In this document: positions 8,432-16,881 of the stretch, piece after piece | How positions within the stretch are numbered: the first letter of the stretch is position 1 | How the letters are laid out: every line of letters starts with the position of its first letter | From: Deltaproteobacteria bacterium UBA2221 | GTDB lineage: Bacteria > Desulfobacterota > Syntrophorhabdia > Syntrophorhabdales > WCHB1-27 | Assembly: GCA_002328485.1 (NCBI GenBank) | Contig: DCUF01000036.1 | Location: 1-37,523 of the forward strand | Direction: 5' to 3' | Length of the DNA stretch: 37,523 bases | Position numbers and translations under genes: made by a program | Notes under the pieces: generated by a model | What the model was told of the DNA's origin: nothing | Database searches by the model: none | The model's input: only the letters and a program-made list of their open reading frames with translations

Positions 8432-9346
8432 ATGTCCCGAAGGATGATTCTGCTTCTGAGTCTCGGTGGGCCCCGGTCCGATACTGAAATCCCCTTTTTT
8501 CTGAAGAATCTGACGGGGAGGACGCCTACCCCCGCCTTTCTGGCAGATGCAGCCAGGCGGTATGAGGCTATCGGTGGCTTTTCGCCGCTTCCTGCCATCA
8601 CCGAGGAGCTGGCACAGCACGTCACCTCCCGCATGAACACGATGGGGGAGAGCCCGGTTAAAGCGGCATTTCTGTATGCCCATCCCACCATCGCTGAGGC
8701 CGTTCTGGAGTGCAAAGGCTCACGGGTCGCAGAAATCCTTTTTTTTGTACTGTCACCCTTTTACACGACGAGAACGACCGGCACCCTCCTGAAGGCCGCA
8801 GAGGAGGCCCTCTCGAGTCTGTCAAGCCATTACACCCCGGTGACGAGGTTCGTCCATAGTTGGTATTCCCAGCCACCTTTCATCGAGTGGTGGGCCAAGG
8901 AGGTGCGAAGTTCTCTCCAGTGTTCCCGTAAGGCTTTCCCTCTCTTCTCAGCCCATAGCATGCCGGCCGCGCCTGAAAACAGTCTCTACCGTTCACAGGT
9001 GGAAGAAGCCGTAGGCCTGGTTGCAGACAGGGCTGATGTTTCCTCCTATGCCCTGGCCTGGCAGAGCAAGCCCCAGCGAGCCGTCGAAGAATGGTTCGGC
9101 CCCACGGTCGAGCAGCTCCTTAGCTCCCTTGCGGATCGAGGGACAACCAATGTGGTTCAGATACCGATCGGCTTTCTCATCGAGAATTTGGAGACATTAT
9201 ACGACATCGATATCGTCCACAAGAGATACGCGGAGGGCCTGGGTCTGGGTCACCAGAGGCTCCCCTGCCCCAACGCCGATTCCATCTGGGCAGACGCCTT
9301 ATCCAGCATTCTCTCTTCTTTATCTTCCTCGAGGGAGATCCATTGA
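8432..9346 (+). CDS. hemH: Ferrochelatase
   Basis: Inserts ferrous iron into protoporphyrin IX. The 304 residues match the single-domain bacterial type. Visible family features are LLLSLGGP near the N-terminus, YEAIGGFSPL near residue 45, FSAHSMP with the catalytic histidine, and IENLETLYDID with the glutamate of the second active-site motif. It starts 3 bp after hemE and overlaps the next gene, so translation is probably coupled. With the adjacent oxidase it shows that protohaem is made by the protoporphyrin route rather than only by the sirohaem route found in many sulfate reducers. Confidence 0.95.
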   Translation: MSRRMILLLSLGGPRSDTEIPFFLKNLTGRTPTPAFLADAARRYEAIGGFSPLPAITEELAQHVTSRMNTMGESPVKAAFLYAHPTIAEAVLECKGSRVAEILFFVLSPFYTTRTTGTLLKAAEEALSSLSSHYTPVTRFVHSWYSQPPFIEWWAKEVRSSLQCSRKAFPLFSAHSMPAAPENSLYRSQVEEAVGLVADRADVSSYALAWQSKPQRAVEEWFGPTVEQLLSSLADRGTTNVVQIPIGFLIENLETLYDIDIVHKRYAEGLGLGHQRLPCPNADSIWADALSSILSSLSSSREIH

Positions 9347-10737
9347 AAAAGGTAGCCATAGTCGGTGGTGGCGTCTCCGCCTTCGCCTGTGCGGTCTCAC
9401 TCAAAGAAAAGGGAATCGATTTCACCGTATTTGATAAAGAAGCCAGGCCCGGCGGGAAACTGATGACCGAAAGGTTCGGCGATTTTGTTGTAGAGGCGGG
9501 GCCTGACAGCTTTCTGCCGGAGAAGTACTGGACGCTGGAGCTGATCGATAAGGTGGGCCTCAGGCCTTCTCTTCTGCCTTCCAATGATGAGTTCAAAGGT
9601 ACCTACATCTACTCACGCCGTCGGCTGCATCCTCTCCCCGAAGGGGTTATGCTCATGGTTCCTACCATGTTCACACCCCTTCTCCGTTCCCGTCTCATTT
9701 CGCTTCCCGGTAAGGTTCGCATGGGGCTTGAGCTGTTCGTGCCGCCAAGGGGTGACCAGGCCGATGAAAGCCTGGCCCAGTTCGTGACCCGCCGCCTCGG
9801 GAGGGAGTGTTTGGAAAAGATTGCCGAGCCTCTCGTCGCAGGGATTCATACCTCAAATCCCGACAACATGAGCGTTCGGGCAACATTCCCACGATTCATC
9901 GAGATGGAGCGCACCCACGGAAGTCTGATACTGGGCATGATGAGGGCCATGAAGAGGGCCAATTCGGCGCCCTCATCGGGCAAGAAGATGACCTATTTCA
10001 TGTCCCTCCGGGAAGGGATGGGAGAGTTGATCGAGGCCGCGGTGCGCATTGTCGGGCCGGACGCCGTGAAAACCTCCACCCCCATCAAGAGGGTCACAAA
10101 AAGAGCCCACGGCTATTCGCTTGCCATGGACCATGGAGAGGCGTCGTTCGACGAGGTTGTTCTCGCAACCCCCTCGTTCGTGTCCCAGGAAATCATCTCT
10201 GACCTTGACCCGGCCCTTGCGACAATGCTTTCCTCAATCGAATGGTCATCCACCGCCACCATATCCCTGGGGTTTTCTCGAAGCGAGATCGGCAGGCTTC
10301 CCGGTTTCGGTTTTATCGTCCCCAGGGTTGAGGGTCGCCGGATCAATGCAACCACCTGGAGTTCGGTCAAATGGTCTTGTCGCGCTCCCTCCGACACCGT
10401 TTTGGTGCGATCCTTCGTGGGGGGCGGACATCACGAGGAATTGGTCGATCTGGCGGACGATGAATTGGCCCACATCGTTTGTGGCGAGCTGAACGAGATT
10501 GCCGGGATCTCGGCAGAGCCCCGGTTCCGCAAGATCTACCGATGGAAGAAGAGCATGCCCAAATACACGGTCGGTCACCTGGACCGCCTCACTCAAATCG
10601 AGGGCCAGCTTGGCCGACATCCCGGCCTCCATCTCATCGGATGCAGCTACCGTGGCATCGGGATTGGGGACTGTGTCAAGAGCGGTTTTGACGCTGCGGC
10701 CCGTATTCTACCGGTAGATTCTGAAGGTCGGACCTGA
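9343..10737 (+). CDS. hemG: Protoporphyrinogen oxidase, HemY (HemG) flavoprotein type
   Basis: FAD-dependent conversion of protoporphyrinogen IX to protoporphyrin IX. The 464 residues carry an N-terminal dinucleotide motif VAIVGGGVSAFACAVSL, in which the usual third glycine is Ala. RPGGK and VVEAGPDSF follow, as in amine-oxidase-fold PPOX enzymes, and the C-terminus has GIGIGDCVKSG at the FAD site. The TTG start overlaps the hemH TGA (TTGA), supporting translational coupling. HemY enzymes usually use oxygen; in an anaerobe another acceptor such as quinone would be needed (inference). Both hemG and hemY symbols are in use for this family. Confidence 0.93.
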   Translation: MKKVAIVGGGVSAFACAVSLKEKGIDFTVFDKEARPGGKLMTERFGDFVVEAGPDSFLPEKYWTLELIDKVGLRPSLLPSNDEFKGTYIYSRRRLHPLPEGVMLMVPTMFTPLLRSRLISLPGKVRMGLELFVPPRGDQADESLAQFVTRRLGRECLEKIAEPLVAGIHTSNPDNMSVRATFPRFIEMERTHGSLILGMMRAMKRANSAPSSGKKMTYFMSLREGMGELIEAAVRIVGPDAVKTSTPIKRVTKRAHGYSLAMDHGEASFDEVVLATPSFVSQEIISDLDPALATMLSSIEWSSTATISLGFSRSEIGRLPGFGFIVPRVEGRRINATTWSSVKWSCRAPSDTVLVRSFVGGGHHEELVDLADDELAHIVCGELNEIAGISAEPRFRKIYRWKKSMPKYTVGHLDRLTQIEGQLGRHPGLHLIGCSYRGIGIGDCVKSGFDAAARILPVDSEGRT

Positions 10738-10859
10738 TAAAGTTTCTCAACCCCAAAGTGGGCGCCACACAAACGATGAACCGAATCAATGACCGAGGCA
10801 TCCCTCTACCATATCGTACGGCATAATACGCAAAAGTCAGACACCAATTCACTTTGCGA

Positions 10860-10888
10860 TTGACTTATCCTGTGGCAAATTGTATACA
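10860..10888 (+). promoter_or_regulatory. Sigma-70 promoter with TGTATACA operator-like palindrome
   Basis: TTGACT (10860-10865), a 17-bp spacer and TATACA (10883-10888). The -10 lies within TTGTATACAG, whose TGTATACA core (10881-10888) resembles FCD-type GntR operators, so autoregulation of the following gene is plausible. The promoter fixes the start codon downstream of about 10895. The 10738-10859 stretch after hemG shows nothing else. Confidence 0.75.
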
Positions 10889-10964
10889 GAATAGCGTGGA
10901 TACCACCTCCATCACGGGGAGCGGATCCGAGACCGAGAGAGCAGCGTTTTTTGGGAGGGAAAAG

Positions 10965-11630
10965 ATGAAGCCAGTGGGAAGCAAGAAGGGCAATTCTCTT
11001 CAGGAGCGGGTTTACAACAGCCTCAAAACGGCCATTATCAAGGGCGAAATCGAATCAAACACCAGGCTCGTCGAGGAAGAGCTAGCTGACCGCATGCAGA
11101 CAAGCCGAACACCAGTTCGCGAGGCATTTCAGAAGCTGGAAAAAGAGGGATTTCTCGAGAGGCGTCCGAAGGTCGGCTATGCAGTAAAAGGTCTGCATGA
11201 GAACGATGCAGAGGATCTTTTCGAGGTGCGAGCAGTCCTGGACTGCTATGCCGGGTTCTTGGCCGCCCAAAGGGCTACGGCAGAAGAGATCAAGGCCCTG
11301 CAGGACATCGTTCGGGTGGAGAGGGAATCCCTCCAGAACATGGATGTCGAAGCGTTCATTGAGTCAGACAACCGGTTTCACGACTCCATTTATTTGGCCT
11401 CGAAAGACCAGAGGCTCTATCGTCTATTCAGCGACATTCGCGATCATATGCATCGCTATCGTGCCTTTGTGCTTCGGTTCCGGCGAAAGCCCGAGCGGGC
11501 CGTACGGGTGCACGAACAGATCGTCGAAGCGATCAGTACCGGTAACGGCAAGAAGGTTGAACGTCTGATGCGCAATCATTCAAAACGTACGAAGGGCATC
11601 GTCAAAAAGTACATACGCATGGGCAAATAG
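10965..11630 (+). CDS. GntR-family transcriptional regulator, FCD subfamily
   Basis: The protein has 221 residues. The N-terminal winged helix-turn-helix (about 12-75) contains SLQERVYNSLKTAIIKGEI and TRLVEEELADRMQTSRTPVREAFQKL. The C-terminal FCD domain keeps the usual metal/ligand-site acids and histidines (FIESDNRFHDSIY, IRDHMHRYRAF, VHEQIVEAI, NHSKR). FCD regulators sense small carboxylates. The ATG at 10965 is selected because GGGAGG lies just upstream and the promoter at 10860-10888 excludes earlier starts. The effector is unknown; nearby genes do not reveal a target. Confidence 0.9.
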   Translation: MKPVGSKKGNSLQERVYNSLKTAIIKGEIESNTRLVEEELADRMQTSRTPVREAFQKLEKEGFLERRPKVGYAVKGLHENDAEDLFEVRAVLDCYAGFLAAQRATAEEIKALQDIVRVERESLQNMDVEAFIESDNRFHDSIYLASKDQRLYRLFSDIRDHMHRYRAFVLRFRRKPERAVRVHEQIVEAISTGNGKKVERLMRNHSKRTKGIVKKYIRMGK

Positions 11631-11689
11631 ACCCCATTATGCCACCTAAAGGGCTTGCCTCCCGACGGGTACTGCCGTAATCTATCGAC

Positions 11690-13267
11690 ATGAAGCGGGT
11701 GAGCGGGGTACGCCCGATTGCTTTGGGCGCCACCATTTCTTTTGTCCTTGCCGCGTTCGTCATAGGCACGGCCCTCTCCGGACGAATCGTAAAGGCCGGT
11801 CTGGAAAAAGTCTCCGACCGCCTAAGGGTTGAGAGAATCTCCTTCGGATGGGGGACAGTTAAAGGCCATGAAGTCAAGATTCTTGACCGTGGGCGCGAAG
11901 TAGCGCAGGCCAAGCTCATCGCCTTCAGGCCGAGTATTGCCACCTTTTTTAGAAAAGGTTACACCTTTTCCCGAATCACCATCGAAGAACCTTCCCTGGC
12001 GCTGACGATCACCAAAGATAATCATATTGCCACGCCATTCCCCCAAGGGACATTGGGCGAACTGCGTGGAACACCCCTCCTTTCCGTACGTTCCCTGGAG
12101 ATAAAGAACGGCATACTCAATCTGAACGACGAGCGGAGCGGTGCTCCCGCCCAGCTTCAGGTCTTTAACGTGCAATTATCCATCGATGGCTTCAGTTACC
12201 CCCTGGAGGACAAGCAGTCGACTCTCCATGTCTCCGGCCAGTTAAGCGGCAAGGTTCTTTCGGGCCGCATCTCTTCTTCGGGCATGGTGAATCCAAAAAC
12301 GGGCGCCCTTCGACTCGTCTGTGCCGCTGAGGGACTGAATGCCTTGCAGTATGGATCCAGGAAGCCTCATCTCCATATCGAAAAGCTTTCGTTGGAGGTG
12401 GAATCGACAGGCTCCCTTCCGATATCCATCAAGGCTGTTCGCATCGTCCATGGCTATTACCGATATTCCTCGGATCAAAAACGACAGATAACCGAAGCCG
12501 TTCCTGGGACGGCGAGGGGCGGCCGTCCAAAACATGCCCCACCGACCGTACCGGTGGCTCTGATAGAGGGCATTACCCTCGAGAAAGGGGAGTTTGTTAT
12601 CGAAGATTCGCCAGGTCGAAAAGCAGCGCCCGAGATCAGCCTTGTCGACGTCGCCCTGTCCATCGACCGGATCCCCCTACCCTTCGACAATACCCCGTCT
12701 TCCTTTAATCTCTCCGGCCATATACCGGGGAGGCAAAACATGGCCAGCCTACGATGGTCGGGTACAGCTGCCTTCGGCACCCTGGAGACGGACTCCCAGC
12801 TCGCTCTCCATTCCCTCGACGTGACAGCCCTGAAGCCTTACTTGGAAAAACAGGGTGACGCCCTGGTGGTAGGGGGCACCGTAGACGTTCAAGCGCACGT
12901 GAAGGTTCACAACCGTTCCATGAACACGCCTGTCAGGGCCACGATTCGTCATCTGGAATTGGCTCCCCCAAGGGGCATTCGCGAGCAGTTCATGGGTATC
13001 CCCAGATCCCTATTGCTCAATTCTCTAAAAACCCGAAATAACGAGATTCAGATCGATTTCCTGGTATCCGGACCTATTGACAACCCGAGCTTCAGTCTCC
13101 GGGAAGATATGACGAAGCGCTTTGCCGTTGCCTTGTCCAAGGCTCTGGGGCTATCGGCAGTCGGCGCGGGCGAGACCGTTATTGAACAGGGGACCCGGGC
13201 GGTCCGGGGGGCAGGAAAAGGTATCGAGGGACTGGGTAAAGGTGTAAGAAGGTTATTCGGTCAGTAG
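11690..13267 (+). CDS. AsmA/DUF748-like envelope protein
   Basis: The protein has 525 residues. One N-terminal membrane anchor spans about residues 9-33, with no further membrane segments. The rest is a long series of beta-rich repeats (VRSLEIKNGILNLND, IEGITLEKGEFVIEDS, SFNLSGHIPG) characteristic of the AsmA/DUF748 superfamily, which probably forms a periplasmic lipid-handling groove or bridge (family knowledge, not proven for this protein). The C-terminus is Gly-rich (GTRAVRGAGKGIEGLGKGVR), as in many AsmA-like proteins. No strong Shine-Dalgarno precedes the ATG. It lies 59 bp after the GntR gene on the same strand. Confidence 0.8.
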   Translation: MKRVSGVRPIALGATISFVLAAFVIGTALSGRIVKAGLEKVSDRLRVERISFGWGTVKGHEVKILDRGREVAQAKLIAFRPSIATFFRKGYTFSRITIEEPSLALTITKDNHIATPFPQGTLGELRGTPLLSVRSLEIKNGILNLNDERSGAPAQLQVFNVQLSIDGFSYPLEDKQSTLHVSGQLSGKVLSGRISSSGMVNPKTGALRLVCAAEGLNALQYGSRKPHLHIEKLSLEVESTGSLPISIKAVRIVHGYYRYSSDQKRQITEAVPGTARGGRPKHAPPTVPVALIEGITLEKGEFVIEDSPGRKAAPEISLVDVALSIDRIPLPFDNTPSSFNLSGHIPGRQNMASLRWSGTAAFGTLETDSQLALHSLDVTALKPYLEKQGDALVVGGTVDVQAHVKVHNRSMNTPVRATIRHLELAPPRGIREQFMGIPRSLLLNSLKTRNNEIQIDFLVSGPIDNPSFSLREDMTKRFAVALSKALGLSAVGAGETVIEQGTRAVRGAGKGIEGLGKGVRRLFGQ

Positions 13268-13327
13268 TGACGTGATGCTTCTTAGGTATTCCCGTGGTCC
13301 GTGAACCGGAAACGCCTGCCCGCCTTA

Positions 13328-13624
13328 TCATCTCCCCTCAAGTGACGTCACGAAAGCCTTTTGTCTGGTAATCACGGCAAGAAGAGACTCCATTTGCGCA
13401 ATCAGTTCGTGGGGCATGACCGGCGCCGCCACTGCCCCGCTCATCCCGGGCATCATAATGTCGAGCAAGACCAGGTTCGGTCGATGCAGCTCGGCCAGTC
13501 TCAACCCTTTCGGGGCGCTCGTGGTCCCCACAACGTTGAATTTTCTGGTTTCTTCAAGGGTCAGTTTGACAAACTCGCATACGCCTTCGTCGTCATCAAT
13601 GACAAGGATTTTTGTTCTCGGCAT
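13328..13624 (-). CDS. Truncated single-domain receiver (CheY-like) protein
   Basis: The protein has 98 residues from the ATG at 13624, which sits 8 nt after GGAGG (the ATG at 13630 is only 2 nt from it). Residues 1-63 form a normal receiver half, with D10-D12 and the phospho-acceptor D55 in LVLLDIMMPGMSG. The sequence then jumps to AVAAPVMPHELIAQMESLL, which looks like the alpha-5 region that normally follows the conserved KP. The block with the switch Thr and the Lys (about 30-45 residues) is missing and the Lys position is Ala. No stop or frameshift is visible, so this is an in-frame internal deletion. It may be non-phosphorylatable or decaying. Confidence 0.75.
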   Translation of the reverse strand: MPRTKILVIDDDEGVCEFVKLTLEETRKFNVVGTTSAPKGLRLAELHRPNLVLLDIMMPGMSGAVAAPVMPHELIAQMESLLAVITRQKAFVTSLEGR

Positions 13625-13630
13625 GCTCAT

Positions 13631-14052
13631 GACCTCCTTTCCCTATGATCACCAAAGGCACTGCATTCTACGGGCCTTTTTCGTTGCCCTTCTTAGGCTC
13701 GAACCGAAGGCATCCCACCCCGGAGGCCTGCCTCACCTCCATGGAGGGCATCAAAGGGCTTTTGAAACCCATTGCCTTGCAACCATAGGGGAATCTCCTG
13801 TCCCAGGTGATGTAGAAGAAGATGCATCGCCTACAATCAATTCGGTGTCCATCAGCCATGCCACTCTCTATGGTGATAGGATATCTCCAACAACCATTTT
13901 TTCCATTATAATAGAATCCTCTGGAAACGGTAAATATTCGCCGAGAAAAGAGGCAACCGGCCCTAATCGAGTCTGGTATACTGTGGGCTGGCCGAGGCCC
14001 GTAAAGACTATGGACGACAAGAACGCCCATTGATGAGCGGGAGGCATGCCGC
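13631..14052. other. Intergenic stretch with no supported gene
   Basis: About 420 bp between the receiver gene and the next plus-strand genes. Reading frames crossing it lack family resemblance and Shine-Dalgarno support. A TATAAT sequence occurs at 13907-13912 without a good -35 box, so it is only a weak promoter candidate for the plus strand. Confidence 0.5.
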
Positions 14053-14157
14053 ATGATCACGATCAAAGACATAGAGGCCGCCCGAAAGGCGATCTCGCCG
14101 TACATCCAAGAAAAGGGGTTTGAGGTGCGTTGCAGTGGCAGTAACCGGTGTCGCTGA
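14053..14157 (+). CDS. 34-aa micro-ORF, possibly a threonine-dehydratase N-terminal remnant
   Basis: An ATG with GGGAGG 8 nt upstream opens a 34-residue frame beginning MITIKDIEAARKAISPYI, ending TGA just before the radical SAM gene. The first 18 residues resemble the extreme N-terminus of PLP-dependent threonine/serine dehydratases; the remainder does not. It may be a broken gene whose ribosome-binding site now feeds the radical SAM gene, a leader peptide, or chance. Confidence 0.35.
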   Translation: MITIKDIEAARKAISPYIQEKGFEVRCSGSNRCR

Positions 14158-14173
14158 GGAGATCGTGAAGAAG

Positions 14174-15718
14174 ATGCTGAGCAAGACCATCCTGCTTATC
14201 CACCCTCCGGTCGCCAAACCATCGGAACCTCCGGCGGGCATTGCCAAACTGGCCGGTGCCCTTGGGGCCCATGGGATAGAGCATTCCCTTATCGACGCAA
14301 ACCTTGAAGGCATGCTTTTTCTTCTCCAGCGCCCCTCTATCGCTCAGGATACGTGGACCCGGCGGGCCTGCCGCAGCCTGCCCGCTCACCTCAAGAACCT
14401 GAGATCCCCATCACTCTACACCAATATAGATAGGTATCGACGAGCCGTAGGTGACGTAAACCACCTGCTCCAGACTGCCGTCCCGGATCTGACCGGCTCA
14501 CCCGGCCTCTGTGACTACCACGATCCGCGCCTCACACCTGTTCGGAGCCACGATCTCCTCTCCAGTGCCGAACGGCCTGAGCTCAACCCCTTCCATGACT
14601 ATATGGAGCAGTGCTTGCGTATCAAGATGGAGGCTTACCGCCCCGCTTTGGTGGGCATCTCCGTCAACTATTTAAGTCAGGCCTTGACGGGCTTTGCGAT
14701 AGCAGGATTTGTCCGGCGCCATTTCCCTGAAGCCGGCATAATCATGGGTGGGGGTCTTATCACCTCGTGGATGCGCAATGGAGAATGCCCCCATCCCTTT
14801 TCCGGCCTGATCGACCGGTTCATTTCCGGACCCGGCGAGGGCCCTCTCCTGGAGCTTCTAGGGGTCTCCGACGTACCCAGGGAATCCTACGCCCCTGTCT
14901 ACGACGGCTTTCAGCGGAACGATTACCTTTCGCCCGGCCTGGTTCTGCCCTATGCCACGGCCTCCGGCTGCTACTGGGCCCACTGCTCCTTCTGCCCCGA
15001 AAGGTCCGAGGGCAATCCCTACAGACCAATTCCCCTTTCGAAAGCCATTCACCAACTCGCGACCCTGAGCGTAACCATGAGACCCTCACTCATACACCTT
15101 GTCGACAATGCCGTCAGCCCGGCCATGCTGAAGGCCCTCATCGAGCACCCCCCCGGTGCTCCATGGTACGGTTTTGTGCGCACGACGCCGGAATTGACAG
15201 ACCCTGCCTTCTGCCGCGCCTTGAGACAGTCCGGGTGCACGATGCTCAAACTGGGTATTGAATCAGGGGATCAGAAGGTTCTCAACTACCTGGAAAAAGG
15301 GACGACGGTGGAAATGTCGGCCCGCGCCCTCGCGGCCATCCACGGAGCAGGTATCGGCACCTACGTCTATCTGCTCTTTGGTACCCCGCCGGAGACCCGT
15401 CGAGAGGCTGAAAGGACCCTCGCGTTTACCGTGTCCCACAGTCCATCCATAGACTTTCTGAATCTGGCCGTCTTCAACCTCCCCGTCAACAGCCCCGAGG
15501 CAGCGACCCTCGCCACTGACGGCTTCTATGAAGGCGACTGCCCCTTGTATGCGGATTTCGTGCACCCCGAGGGGTGGAACAGGCTGGAGGTCAGACGATT
15601 CCTGGATAAGGTATTCAGACGCCACCCGACTATCGCGGCCATCCTTCGCCACCAGCCGCCCTTCTTCACCTCCAATCACGCCCCTTTTTTTCTCGATTCA
15701 GGGAGGGCTTGCAGATAA
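14174..15718 (+). CDS. B12-binding-type radical SAM protein of unknown substrate
   Basis: The protein has 514 residues from the ATG at 14174 (GTG at 14165 is an alternative). The N-terminal part (ILLIHPPVAKPSEPPAGIAKLAGAL) and the later GISVNYLSQALTGFAIAGF and IIMGGGLITSW segments fit the Rossmann-like cobalamin-binding half of B12-radical SAM enzymes, without a clear DxHxxG motif. The cluster motif is CYWAHCSFC, a C-x4-C-x2-C variant of the classical C-x3-C-x2-C. KLGIESGDQKVLNYLEKG, typical of the radical SAM barrel, lies further on. Nothing nearby identifies the substrate; hopanoid, lipid or RiPP chemistry is possible. AGGAG overlaps the end of the preceding micro-ORF. Confidence 0.82.
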   Translation: MLSKTILLIHPPVAKPSEPPAGIAKLAGALGAHGIEHSLIDANLEGMLFLLQRPSIAQDTWTRRACRSLPAHLKNLRSPSLYTNIDRYRRAVGDVNHLLQTAVPDLTGSPGLCDYHDPRLTPVRSHDLLSSAERPELNPFHDYMEQCLRIKMEAYRPALVGISVNYLSQALTGFAIAGFVRRHFPEAGIIMGGGLITSWMRNGECPHPFSGLIDRFISGPGEGPLLELLGVSDVPRESYAPVYDGFQRNDYLSPGLVLPYATASGCYWAHCSFCPERSEGNPYRPIPLSKAIHQLATLSVTMRPSLIHLVDNAVSPAMLKALIEHPPGAPWYGFVRTTPELTDPAFCRALRQSGCTMLKLGIESGDQKVLNYLEKGTTVEMSARALAAIHGAGIGTYVYLLFGTPPETRREAERTLAFTVSHSPSIDFLNLAVFNLPVNSPEAATLATDGFYEGDCPLYADFVHPEGWNRLEVRRFLDKVFRRHPTIAAILRHQPPFFTSNHAPFFLDSGRACR

Positions 15719-15934
15719 GGTCCAGGGACGCTGAAAGCGTCGCCACCTCCAAAGTTCCTCAGTCCCGCAGGCATACCTGGTGCCTGGCGAGCCTCAAGGA
15801 TAGCATCTTCCTGGAAAAAGGCGATCCGGCCAGGAGATTATGGAGACTTAGGAACATGACTGGGGTGACGGCGGAAAGGCGATCACGCGAAGGACTATTA
15901 GGAAGGGAAAACTCGGAAGACGTCAATCGAATTG

Positions 15935-15974
15935 TATCCGACTGATGAGTCCGATCGGACCGATCAGTCGGATA
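15935..15974. repeat. 40-bp interrupted palindrome between convergent genes
   Basis: Perfect 12-bp arms TATCCGACTGAT (15935-15946) and ATCAGTCGGATA (15963-15974) flank a nested self-complementary TCCGATCGGA (15950-15959), with GAG/CCG between. It lies between the convergent radical SAM and sucD-like genes. No T-run follows on either strand. It may act as a bidirectional terminator/RNA-end stabiliser or a protein-binding site. The preceding 15719-15934 shows no gene. Confidence 0.7.
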
Positions 15975-15989
15975 AACAAGCAGAAACTG

Positions 15990-16862
15990 TTACCGCAACT
16001 TATGCTTTTTCGCCCAGGCCGCAACGTGGATCGGGGTATCAAGCACCTCTACGCCTGCGGCTCGCAGGGCCTCGTGTTTGCCCTGGACCGTACCGGAGGC
16101 ACCTCGAATAATGGCGCCCGCGTGCCCCATTCGTTTCCCCTGTGGGGAATAACGGCCGGCGATATAGGCGGCGACCGGCTTATTCATCTTTCGCGAGATA
16201 AAGCCGGCGGCCTTTTCCTCCTGCTCTCCACCCACTTCCCCGACGATAATAACGGCATCCGTGCCCTCATCCTCCTGAAAGACCTCGAGGATGTCGGCCA
16301 GGTTCTTCAAAACGACCGGATCCGCTCCCATACCCACGACAGCGCTCTGTCCCACATGGGCTTCCGAGAGAATACCCGCAAACTCATAGGAAAGGGTGCC
16401 GCTTCGCGAAATAATCCCGACCCTGCCGGGGGCAAACAATGAAGCAGGCATGATGCCGATCTTCCCCTTCCCAGGGACCAAAACCCCGGGTGTCGTTGGC
16501 CCAAGGGCGAAGACATTCTTCTCCATGGCATAGCTGCGCATCTTCACCACATCCTTGACGGGGATATGCTCCGGCACGACCACGATAAACTTGATGCCCG
16601 CGTCGATAGTCTCCAGGAAAGCATCGAGGACAAAGGCCGCAGGCACGAAGAAGGCCGATGCATTGGCCCCCGTCTCCCGGACCGCCTCTTCCACGCTGTC
16701 AAAAACCGGCACGCCTTCTACGCTCGTTCCTCCCTTGCCCGGGGTAACGCCGCCCACCACCTTTGTTCCGTATTCCAGCATCCAGTGGGTCTGGGCGCTG
16801 CCGATACGACCTGTTATGCCCTGTACTATCACACGGGTGGAATCATCAATGAATATGCTCAT
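15990..16862 (-). CDS. sucD: Succinyl-CoA synthetase alpha-like (acid-CoA ligase) subunit
   Basis: The protein has 290 residues, normal for the family. The CoA-binding Rossmann motif is VIVQGITGRIGS. GGVTPGKGG, PVFDSVEEAV and the ISRSGTLSYE block follow, and the phosphohistidine lies in MGHAGAIIRG. It pairs with the beta subunit encoded 19 bp upstream to interconvert a dicarboxylate plus CoA plus NTP with its CoA ester. The usual GPNCPG near the CoA thiol reads GPTTPG here, so the conserved Cys is absent. That leaves room for a substrate other than succinate, such as malate as in MtkAB (inference). The pair is divergent from a GntR gene. Confidence 0.88.
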   Translation of the reverse strand: MSIFIDDSTRVIVQGITGRIGSAQTHWMLEYGTKVVGGVTPGKGGTSVEGVPVFDSVEEAVRETGANASAFFVPAAFVLDAFLETIDAGIKFIVVVPEHIPVKDVVKMRSYAMEKNVFALGPTTPGVLVPGKGKIGIMPASLFAPGRVGIISRSGTLSYEFAGILSEAHVGQSAVVGMGADPVVLKNLADILEVFQEDEGTDAVIIVGEVGGEQEEKAAGFISRKMNKPVAAYIAGRYSPQGKRMGHAGAIIRGASGTVQGKHEALRAAGVEVLDTPIHVAAWAKKHKLR

Positions 16863-16881
16863 CCTTCAACCTTCCTTATCT

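Noticed and set aside
10854..10964. A longer GntR protein starting at a TTG at 10854
   Set aside because: The start would lie upstream of the gene's own -35/-10 promoter, so it could not be transcribed from it.
13668..14105. A 145-codon minus-strand frame in the gap before the radical SAM gene
   Set aside because: No recognisable domain or Shine-Dalgarno, rich in Arg/Cys as in shadow frames, and it overlaps the micro-ORF on the other strand.
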